A stretch of 5,658 nt of DNA from Hyphomicrobiales bacterium. GTDB taxonomy: Bacteria > Pseudomonadota > Alphaproteobacteria > Rhizobiales > Afifellaceae. How positions within the stretch are numbered: the stretch's first letter is position 1; each line of letters begins with the position of its first letter. Location: positions 1 to 5,658 of the forward strand of contig JACCSN010000196.1 of NCBI GenBank assembly GCA_013812985.1, written 5' to 3'. The notes beneath the pieces were generated by a model. It was not told the origin of the DNA, searched no databases, and saw only the letters and a program-made list of their open reading frames with translations. Shown piece by piece: positions 1 to 5,658 of the stretch. The position numbers and the translations under genes were made by a program.

Positions 1-318
1 AGGCGCGCGCCGGCGACCTCTCTTACGGCCGCAAGCGGGCGCTGGAGATCGCGACCACGCTCGCCCTCGACCCGGAAATGCTGCTCCTCGACGAGCCGAT
101 GGCCGGCATGGGCCATGAGGATATCGATCGCACCTCCGCGCTGATCAGGCGGGTCTCGGAGAACCGCACCATTCTCATGGTCGAGCACAACCTTTCGGTG
201 GTCGCGGATCTGTCCGACACGATCACCGTCCTGACGCGCGGCGCCGTGCTCGCCGAAGGCGATTACGAGGCCGTCTCAAAGGACCCGCGCGTGGTCGAAG
301 CCTATATCGGAGCCGGAC

Positions 319-326
<8 letters not shown>
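1..326 (+). CDS. livG: LivG-type ABC transporter ATPase, C-terminal part (5' truncated by window edge)
   Basis: This is the last 107 residues of a branched-chain-amino-acid-type (HAAT) importer ATPase, a cytoplasmic subunit that hydrolyses ATP to drive uptake. The frame is open from base 3 and ends at TGA 324-326. In order the fragment shows the ABC signature LSYG (fragment residues 6-9, the LivG variant of LSGG), Walker B MLLLDEP (26-32, with catalytic Glu31), a D-loop region MAGMGHED, and the switch histidine in VEHN (His62). The C-terminal RVVEAYIG ending is typical of LivG. Walker A and the Q-loop lie outside the window. E. coli LivG has about 255 residues, so roughly 40 percent is visible. 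Its last 8 bases overlap the start of the LivF gene, which implies translational coupling. LivG instead of LivF is supported by the LSYG signature, the true His in the H-loop and the gene order. The substrate cannot be read from this subunit. Confidence 0.93.
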
Positions 327-1086
<760 letters not shown>

Positions 1087-1138
1087 TATGGATCGAACAA
1101 GTCCGCGACATCCAAGGACCAATAGGGAGAAGTAGACG

Positions 1139-2344
1139 ATGCGTTTGAAACGAATTCTGACCATGGCCGCCGCGGCGGGCCTCCTCGCCGGCGCGGCTCA
1201 CGCCCAGACGGCGGTCAAGATCGGCGTCCTCAACGACCGGTCGGGCGTCTACGCCGACCTCTCCGGCGAAGGCTCGGTGGTCGCCGCCCGCATGGCGGCC
1301 GAGGATTTCGGCGCGGAAGCGAAGGGGATCACGGTCGAGGTGGTTTCGGCCGATCATCAGAACAAGCCGGATATCGGCTCCAATATCGCCCGCCAGTGGT
1401 ATGACACCGAAAACGTCGACGTCATCGTCGACGTGCCGACCTCGTCGGTGGCGCTGGCGGTGAACGAAATCACCCGCGAGAAGAACAAGGTGTTCCTGAA
1501 TTCCGGGGCGGCGTCCTCCGACCTCACCGGCAAGGCCTGCTCGCCCAACACCATCCATTGGACCTACGACACCTACGCGCTCGCCCAGGGCACCGGCGGC
1601 GCCATGGTGGCGCAAGGCGGCGACAGCTGGTTCTTCATCACCGCCGACTACGCCTTCGGCCATGCGCTGGAACGCGACACGACCGCGCTCGTTCAGGCGG
1701 CCGGCGGCCAGATCCTGGGCTCGGTGCGGCATCCGTTCCCGGGCTCCGACTTTTCGTCCTTCCTGCTGCAGGCGCAGGCGTCGGGCGCCAAGGTCATCGG
1801 CATGGCCAATGCCGGCGGCGACACCATCAACACGGTGAAGCAGGCGGCGGAATTCGGCATCACGCAGGGCGGCCAGTCGCTCGCCGCGCTGCTCCTCTTC
1901 ATCACTGACGTGCGCTCGCTCGGCCTGGCGACGGCGCAGGGGCTGATCATGACGGAGGCGTTCTACTGGGACATCAACGACCAGACGCGGGAGTTCTCGC
2001 GGCGCTTCGCCGAGAAGCACGGCGGGGCGCAGCCGACCATGGTTCAGGCCGGCGTCTATTCCTCCGTCCTGCACTACCTCAAGGCGGTCGAGGCCACCGG
2101 CGGCAAGGATCCAGCGGCGGTGATGGCGAAGATGAAGGAGATGCCGACCGACGATCCGGCCTTCGGCCAGGGCACGGTGCGCGAGGATGGGCGCAAGATG
2201 CACGACATGTACCTCTTCCGCGTCAAGTCGCCGGACCAGTCCAAGGGCGAATGGGACCTCTACGAGCAGCTCGCGGTCATTCCCGCCGAGCAGGCCTTCC
2301 GGCCGCTCGCGGATAGCGAGTGCCCGCTCGTCAAGAAGGGATGA
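1139..2344 (+). CDS. Periplasmic substrate-binding protein of the HAAT importer (type I fold, substrate unknown)
   Basis: This 401-residue protein should capture the solute in the periplasm and deliver it to the LivH/LivM permeases. A Sec signal peptide is clear: basic MRLKR, a hydrophobic Ala/Leu core, and AHA with cleavage expected after Ala22. No lipobox Cys is seen. The mature protein starts with VKIGVLNDRSGVYADLSG, the first strand and loop of the Leu/Ile/Val-binding (Peripla_BP_6-like) fold. VPTSSVAL (99-106) matches the loop that binds the ligand carboxylate in LivJ. It resembles the broad PBP1 solute-binding-protein-like group that I know from rhodopseudomonads and rhizobia. The only two cysteines, Cys134 and Cys395, could form a disulfide. 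The Tyr and Glu that contact leucine in LivJ have no obvious counterparts by eye, so leucine uptake is not assured. The start has AGGGAGA at 1124-1130, eight bases upstream. The gene follows livF after 52 bases and is followed by a strong hairpin. Confidence 0.93.
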   Translation: MRLKRILTMAAAAGLLAGAAHAQTAVKIGVLNDRSGVYADLSGEGSVVAARMAAEDFGAEAKGITVEVVSADHQNKPDIGSNIARQWYDTENVDVIVDVPTSSVALAVNEITREKNKVFLNSGAASSDLTGKACSPNTIHWTYDTYALAQGTGGAMVAQGGDSWFFITADYAFGHALERDTTALVQAAGGQILGSVRHPFPGSDFSSFLLQAQASGAKVIGMANAGGDTINTVKQAAEFGITQGGQSLAALLLFITDVRSLGLATAQGLIMTEAFYWDINDQTREFSRRFAEKHGGAQPTMVQAGVYSSVLHYLKAVEATGGKDPAAVMAKMKEMPTDDPAFGQGTVREDGRKMHDMYLFRVKSPDQSKGEWDLYEQLAVIPAEQAFRPLADSECPLVKKG

Positions 2345-2369
2345 TTGGGCGCGCCTGACCGCAAGAAAA

Positions 2370-2401
2370 AGCGGCGCCGGCTGCAAAAGCCCGGCGCCGC
2401 T
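2370..2401. promoter_or_regulatory. GC-rich stem-loop between binding-protein gene and livH
   Basis: The arms AGCGGCGCCGG (2370-2380) and CCGGCGCCGCT (2391-2401) are perfectly complementary over 11 bp with a 10-base loop. It lies in the 77-base gap after the binding-protein stop and 20 bases before livH. On the plus strand no T-run follows, so it is unlikely to be a full terminator for the operon. It may protect the 3' end of the binding-protein mRNA and lower livH/livM output, as stem-loops do in other importer operons (inference). Read on the minus strand the stem is followed directly by TTTTCTTGC, which looks like an intrinsic terminator for antisense transcription. Confidence 0.7.
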
Positions 2402-2421
2402 CACGCAAGAGGTCGCGAGCC

Positions 2422-3309
2422 ATGTTCGAGCTTCTGGGCATCCCGCCGCAAGCGCTGTTCGGCCAGCTCCTGCTCGGCCTCATCAACGGCGCGTTCTACG
2501 CCATTTTGAGCCTCGGCCTGGCGGTCATCTTCGGCCTCCTGAACATCATCAACTTCACGCACGGCGCGCAGTACATGATGGGCGCATTCGTCACCTGGAT
2601 GCTGCTGCACTATTTCGGCATCGGCTATTGGTGGGCGCTGCTCCTGGCGCCGCTCGCCGTCGGAGTCACCGGAGTCCTGATCCAGCGGTTCCTGCTGCGG
2701 CCGCTGCACCATCTGGATCACCTCTACGGCCTGCTGCTCACCTTCGGCCTCGCCCTCATCATCACCGGCCTCTTCCGCAACTATTTCGGCGTTTCCGGCC
2801 TGCCGTATCAGGCGCCGGCCCTCCTGTCCGGCGGCAACAATCTCGGCTTCATGTACCTGCCGAACTCGCGCGCCTGGGTCATCGTCGCCTCGCTTGTGGT
2901 CTGTTTCGGCACCTGGTTCATGATCGAGCGGACCCGGCTCGGGGCGTATCTGAGGGCCGCGACCGAGAACCCGACCCTGGTCCAGGCTTTCGGCATCAAT
3001 GTGCCGCTCCTGATCACGCTCACCTACGGTTTCGGCGTGGCCTTGGCGGCCTTCGCCGGCGTGCTCGCGGCGCCGATCTATTCGGTGAACCCCAATATGG
3101 GCTCCGACCTCATCATCGTGGTCTTCGCGGTCGTGGTGATCGGCGGCATGGGCTCGATCCTCGGCGCCATCCTCACCGGCTTCGGTCTCGGCGTAATCGA
3201 GGGCCTGACCAAGGTGTTCTATCCCGAAGCCTCGGCCACGATCATCTTCATCATCATGGCGCTCGTGCTGCTCGTGAAGCCGGCGGGCCTGTTCGGGAGG
3301 ACCGCCTGA
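2422..3309 (+). CDS. livH: LivH-type inner-membrane permease
   Basis: This is one of the two membrane subunits that form the translocation channel with LivM. The 295 residues are very hydrophobic, with likely membrane spans near residues 12-41, 50-64, 68-90, 100-117, 152-168, 195-218, 230-262 and 272-286. Family landmarks are INGAFYAILSLGLAVIFGLL (21-40) followed by INFTHGA (43-49), and the cytoplasmic coupling loop starting ERTRLGAYLRAATEN (169-183) and ending at GINV (191-194), which should contact the ATPases. A glycine-rich VVIGGMGSILGA segment (238-249) also fits. Length agrees with LivH (about 300). The start ATG has AGAGG at 2408-2412, nine bases upstream. It is followed by livM after a single base, so the two permeases are likely co-translated. 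The family name is secure; the transported solute is not. Confidence 0.95.
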   Translation: MFELLGIPPQALFGQLLLGLINGAFYAILSLGLAVIFGLLNIINFTHGAQYMMGAFVTWMLLHYFGIGYWWALLLAPLAVGVTGVLIQRFLLRPLHHLDHLYGLLLTFGLALIITGLFRNYFGVSGLPYQAPALLSGGNNLGFMYLPNSRAWVIVASLVVCFGTWFMIERTRLGAYLRAATENPTLVQAFGINVPLLITLTYGFGVALAAFAGVLAAPIYSVNPNMGSDLIIVVFAVVVIGGMGSILGAILTGFGLGVIEGLTKVFYPEASATIIFIIMALVLLVKPAGLFGRTA

Positions 3310-3310
3310 C

Positions 3311-4309
3311 ATGGCGATCACCACCACGACCGGCGACGCCGCTCCGCGGAATGCCACCGCGCCGACGCCGGACCATGCGCTCGGCATGCCGGCCCATCAC
3401 AAGCTGATCTTCGTCGCGCTGGTCGCCTTCGTCGCCGTCGGGCCGTTCTTCATCTACCCGGTCTTCCTGATGAACGTCCTGTGCTTCGCCCTGTTCGCCT
3501 CGGCGTTCAATTTGCTCCTCGGCTTCGGCGGCCTGCTGTCCTTCGGCCATGCGGCCTTCTTCGGCATGGCGAGCTATGTCTCGGCGCATGCAGCGAAGGT
3601 CTGGGGGCTGACGCCCGAGCTGGCGATCCTCGCCGGCACGGCTGCTGCCTGCGTCCTCGGCGTCGTCTTCGGCGCGCTCGCCATCCGCCGCGCCGGCATC
3701 TATTTCGCCATGGTGACGCTCGCCTTCGCGCAGATGGTCTATTTCTTCTCCCTCCAGGCGCCCTTCACAGGGGGCGAGGACGGCATCCAGGCGGTGCCGC
3801 AGGGGGCGCTGTTCGGCGTCATCCATCTGAGCGATCCGATGGCGCTCTACGCGCTCGTGGCGATCATCTTCCTCGGCGGAATGGCGCTCATCTATCGGAT
3901 CATCCATTCGCCGTTCGGGCAGGTGCTGAAGGCGATCCGGGACAACGAGCCGCGCGCCGTCTCGCTCGGCTACCGCGTCTATCAATACAAGCTCACCGTC
4001 TTCGTGCTGTCGGCGACGCTCACCGGGCTTGCCGGCGCGACGAAGGCGATCGTCTTCCAGCTCGCCTCGCTCACCGACGTGCGCTGGGAGATGTCGGGCG
4101 AGGTGGTGCTGATGACGATCCTCGGCGGCATCGGCACGATCTTCGGGCCGATGATCGGCGCGGCGATCGTGATCGGCATGCAGAACTACCTGGCCGAGTT
4201 CGGCGCCTGGGTGACGGTCATCCAGGGCGTCGTGTTCGTGATCTGCGTCCTCCTGTTCCGCAAAGGCATCGTAGGCGTCATCGGAAGCTGGGCGCGCAAG
4301 CCGCTCTGA
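3311..4309 (+). CDS. livM: LivM-type inner-membrane permease
   Basis: This is the second membrane subunit of the importer, partner of LivH. The 332 residues start with a polar tail of about 30 residues (Thr/Ala/Pro-rich, with a His pair at 29-30), followed by many hydrophobic spans from residue 31 to about 317. Family landmarks are GFGGLLSFGHAAFFGMASY (71-89), the segment RRAGIYFAMVTLAFAQM (126-142), the cytoplasmic coupling loop starting SPFGQVLKAIRDNEPRA (200-216) and GEVVLMTILGGIGTIFGP (263-280). The short basic C-terminus (WARKPL) is cytoplasmic in style. The start has GGGAGG at 3295-3300, ten bases upstream, inside the end of livH. An internal ATG at codon 26 would remove most of the polar tail but has a poorer context. 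It is the last gene of the visible operon. No convincing intrinsic terminator follows the stop. Confidence 0.95.
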   Translation: MAITTTTGDAAPRNATAPTPDHALGMPAHHKLIFVALVAFVAVGPFFIYPVFLMNVLCFALFASAFNLLLGFGGLLSFGHAAFFGMASYVSAHAAKVWGLTPELAILAGTAAACVLGVVFGALAIRRAGIYFAMVTLAFAQMVYFFSLQAPFTGGEDGIQAVPQGALFGVIHLSDPMALYALVAIIFLGGMALIYRIIHSPFGQVLKAIRDNEPRAVSLGYRVYQYKLTVFVLSATLTGLAGATKAIVFQLASLTDVRWEMSGEVVLMTILGGIGTIFGPMIGAAIVIGMQNYLAEFGAWVTVIQGVVFVICVLLFRKGIVGVIGSWARKPL

Positions 4310-4339
4310 GAGCCGTCCCGAAACTCTTAACGTCATCCT

Positions 4340-4359
4340 CAGAGCCTGTGAGGCTACTG
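4340..4359. other. Small stem-loop after livM
   Basis: CAG plus AGCCT (4340-4347) pairs with AGGCT plus CTG (4351-4359) around a GTG loop, giving 8 bp with one bulged A at 4356. No T-run follows, so termination is doubtful. The preceding TCATCCTCAG (4333-4342) differs by one base from TCATCCTGAG at 4373-4382 in the adjacent repeat, so this could be the remnant of another repeat unit. Confidence 0.4.
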
Positions 4360-4366
4360 CGCCATC

Positions 4367-4478
4367 CACCCCTCATCCTGAGGCGCCCGCGCAGCGGGCC
4401 TCGAAGGATCGGATGCGAGGCTCCCTCTGGACCCTCGTGGTTCGAGGCTCGCTCCGCACGCACCTCACCATGAGGGTG
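4367..4478. repeat. Intergenic palindromic repeat element of rhizobial type
   Basis: The element is bounded by imperfect inverted ends: CACCCCTCATCCTGAGG (4367-4383) against CCTCACCATGAGGGTG (4463-4478), matching at about 14 of 16 positions with one gap. Inside are two hairpins. The left one has GCCCGC (4385-4390) pairing with GCGGGC (4394-4399) over a GCA loop, extended by ATCCT (4375-4379) with AGGAT (4405-4409). The right one has ACCCTCGTGG (4431-4440) pairing with CCATGAGGGT (4468-4477) with one G-U pair. GCCTCGAA (4398-4405) and TTCGAGGC (4441-4448) are also exact inverted copies. The wording (TCATCCTGAGG, CGCAGCGGGCCTCGAAGGAT, TTCGAGGC, ACCATGAGG) matches a repeat I recall as scattered between genes in many Hyphomicrobiales genomes. 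No transposase or other gene lies within it. It may act as an mRNA 3' structure for livM; its function is not known to me. Confidence 0.75.
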
Positions 4479-4557
4479 TTGAGGAACTTCACGCTTTATC
4501 AGCCTTGGCGGCCTCGGCTCCTGATCGCGGCGTCCTGCTGCTGAGGCTTTCCGACCG

Positions 4558-4582
4558 GCTTGCGGAACGGCGTTCGGCAAGC
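4558..4582. promoter_or_regulatory. 25-bp dyad, candidate operator or leader hairpin
   Basis: GCTTGCGGAACG (4558-4569) and CGTTCGGCAAGC (4571-4582) are reverse complements except for one pair (G4564 against G4576), centred on G4570. As DNA it is a compact near-perfect palindrome of the kind bound by dimeric repressors. As RNA it would fold as GCTTGC/GCAAGC plus GAAC/GTTC over a GGC loop. It sits 61 bases before the PotD-like start codon and has no T-run after it, so a regulatory site is favoured over a terminator. The regulator is not identifiable from this window. Confidence 0.5.
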
Positions 4583-4601
4583 GACACTCCCGGCGGATGG
4601 G

Positions 4602-4638
4602 CGGCTCGATCTCGGGAGAGCCGGGCCTGCTTGGGAGG
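4602..4638 (+). promoter_or_regulatory. Leader hairpin and ribosome-binding site of the PotD-like gene
   Basis: CGGCTC (4602-4607) pairs with GAGCCG (4618-4623) over a 10-base loop. Ten bases further, GGGAGG at 4633-4638 is a strong Shine-Dalgarno sequence five bases before the ATG at 4644, and it decides that start over the in-frame ATG at 4665. The hairpin does not cover the Shine-Dalgarno, so a switch that hides it is not evident. Confidence 0.5.
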
Positions 4639-4643
4639 GACAC

Positions 4644-5658
4644 ATGATAACCGTATCACCATCGATGCAGGCGCTGTTGAGCCTGTCGCAGCGCTCGTCG
4701 CTGTCACGCCGGCGCGTTCTCGCGGGCGCCGCGGCCGCGACCGGATTGGCGGCGATCGGGATGCCGCGCACGGCGCATGCCGCCACGACGATGACCTGGA
4801 TCGGCTGGCAGGGCTACGAGACGCCGATCCTGGCCGGCACGTTCCTCAAGGACAACGACATCGATTTCCAGCCGACCTTCATCTCGTCGAACGAGGAGAT
4901 CATCACCAAGCTGCAGGCCGGCGGCATCGGTCGCACCGACCTCATCACCATGTATTTCGGCTACCTGCCGCTGATGGCGGAAGCCGGCCTGCTCGAGCCG
5001 CTCGATCCCAAGAAGGTCGCGCAGTTCGGCGACCTCATCCCGCAATTCACCTCGCAGGATGCCATTCGTTACAACGGCGAGCTCTATGGCGTCCCGTGGA
5101 ACTGGGGCACGCTGCCCCTGATGTACGATCCGGCCGTGGTGACCACCGCGCCGACCAGCTGGTTCGACATCACGAAGCCCGAGTATAAGGGCAAGGTCGC
5201 CATGGTCGACGACCCGCTCGGCAACCTGCTGGTCTGGGGAACGGCAGTGACCGGCAAGCCGGTCGGCACGATCCTGACCAAGGCGGAAATCGTCCAGGTC
5301 ATCGACAAGCTGATCGACATCAAGAAGAACCATGCGCGCGCCTTCTTCGCTACCTACGGCGACATGGCCGACGCTTTCGCCCGCAACGAGGTGACGGTGA
5401 GCGCCATCGGCTGGGAGGCCGTGGCGGTCTGGGCCAAGCAGAAGGGCAAGACCATCGCGTTCACCATCCCGAAGGAGGGCACAGGCATGTTCATGGATTG
5501 CCTCTGCCTGCCGAAGGACTGCCCCAATCCGGAGCTTGCCTACCAGATGATCAACCACATCATCTCGGTGGACCCGCAGAAACTTTTCGCGACGGAGCAG
5601 AGCGCCGGGATCACCAACCTCCAGGCCGTGCCGACGCTGCCGGCGGAGCTCAGGGAGT
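4644..5658 (+). CDS. PotD-like (polyamine-type) ABC transporter binding protein with Tat signal, 3' end outside window
   Basis: The frame is open from ATG 4644 to the right edge: 338 complete residues, no stop. It belongs to the PotD-type family of extracellular solute-binding proteins, which bring spermidine, putrescine or similar cations to an ABC importer. The N-terminus has a twin-arginine motif SRRRVLAG (21-28), a mild hydrophobic stretch and AHA, with cleavage expected after Ala46, so export folded by Tat is likely. Family landmarks are WIGWQGYE (52-59), YNGELYGVPWNWGT (143-156), VDDPLGN (188-194) and FMDCLCLPKDCPNPELAYQM (283-302). Aligned by eye to E. coli PotD, Asp168 and Asp257 are kept (Asp190, Asp285), but Glu36, Glu171 and Trp255 appear replaced by Gly57, Gly193 and Phe283. 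The substrate may therefore differ from spermidine. All three visible cysteines cluster at 286, 288 and 293. PotD has 348 residues, so only a short tail is probably missing. ATPase and permease genes are expected downstream. Confidence 0.9.
   Translation, partial: MITVSPSMQALLSLSQRSSLSRRRVLAGAAAATGLAAIGMPRTAHAATTMTWIGWQGYETPILAGTFLKDNDIDFQPTFISSNEEIITKLQAGGIGRTDLITMYFGYLPLMAEAGLLEPLDPKKVAQFGDLIPQFTSQDAIRYNGELYGVPWNWGTLPLMYDPAVVTTAPTSWFDITKPEYKGKVAMVDDPLGNLLVWGTAVTGKPVGTILTKAEIVQVIDKLIDIKKNHARAFFATYGDMADAFARNEVTVSAIGWEAVAVWAKQKGKTIAFTIPKEGTGMFMDCLCLPKDCPNPELAYQMINHIISVDPQKLFATEQSAGITNLQAVPTLPAELRE

Larger units (their letters stand above)
4310..4643. other. Non-coding gap between the two transporter systems
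   Basis: I find no supported gene in these 334 bases; the open frames that cross it have no family features and read through repeat sequence. From left to right it holds a small stem-loop, a palindromic repeat element, a stretch at 4479-4557 where only weak pairing is seen (4511-4518 with 4540-4547, one G-U pair, followed by TTT), a 25-bp dyad, a leader hairpin and the ribosome-binding site of the next gene. I could not identify a convincing -35/-10 promoter by eye, although the next gene almost certainly needs one here. Confidence 0.7.

Noticed and set aside
2401..4369. Long minus-strand open frames opposite livH and livM (328 and 371 codons)
   Set aside because: Both are rich in Asp, Glu, Arg and His, as expected from antisense reading of membrane-protein codons. 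No ribosome-binding site or domain is seen.
4479..4500. TTGAGG and TTTATC as a promoter pair
   Set aside because: The spacing between them is only 10 bases, too short for a sigma-70 type promoter.
4501..4550. Possible terminator or switch: AGCCTTGGC and GCCTCGGC can both pair with GCTGAGGC, followed by TTT
   Set aside because: The stems are short, need G-U pairs, have loops of 21 bases or more and only three T residues. Chance pairing is likely in such GC-rich sequence.
4505..5188. Plus-strand open frame crossing the gap into the PotD-like gene
   Set aside because: Its frame differs from the PotD-like frame, which has clear family motifs and a good Shine-Dalgarno; its product is Arg/His-rich and unlike any family.

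Overview
The window is GC-rich, tightly packed DNA with strong G/C bias at third codon positions. The protein sequences, together with an intergenic repeat of a type I recall as common in Bradyrhizobium, Rhodopseudomonas, Bosea and Methylobacterium relatives, point to an alphaproteobacterium, most likely of the order Hyphomicrobiales (Rhizobiales). This assignment rests on pattern recognition and not on a database search.

Positions 1-4309 hold most of one plus-strand operon for a branched-chain-amino-acid-type (HAAT, Liv) ABC importer. The order is: 3' end of the LivG-type ATPase (1-326), LivF-type ATPase (319-1086, overlapping livG by 8 bases), Sec-exported periplasmic binding protein (1139-2344), LivH-type permease (2422-3309) and LivM-type permease (3311-4309, one base after livH). 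All five parts of the transporter are present, and only the N-terminal part of LivG lies outside the window. The binding protein belongs to the type I periplasmic fold, but the Tyr and Glu that hold leucine in E. coli LivJ are not evident, so the substrate should be treated as unknown. A strong GC hairpin (2370-2401) sits between the binding-protein gene and livH.

Positions 4310-4643 are a 334-base gap without a supported gene. It contains a small stem-loop, a repetitive palindromic element of about 112 bp (4367-4478), a near-perfect 25-bp dyad (4558-4582), a leader hairpin (4602-4623) and a good Shine-Dalgarno sequence for the next gene.

From 4644 to the right edge an open reading frame runs off the window. 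It encodes a PotD-like (spermidine/putrescine-type) binding protein with a twin-arginine signal peptide. This is a second, unrelated importer system, whose ATPase and permeases presumably lie downstream. The two systems are separated by the repeat element and are probably transcribed independently.

I see no phage, IS, CRISPR, tRNA or rRNA, and no clearly new system. The points worth a second look are the regulatory-looking dyad, the intra-operon hairpin with its antisense-facing U-tract, and the cysteine cluster and altered binding residues of the Tat-exported PotD-like protein.
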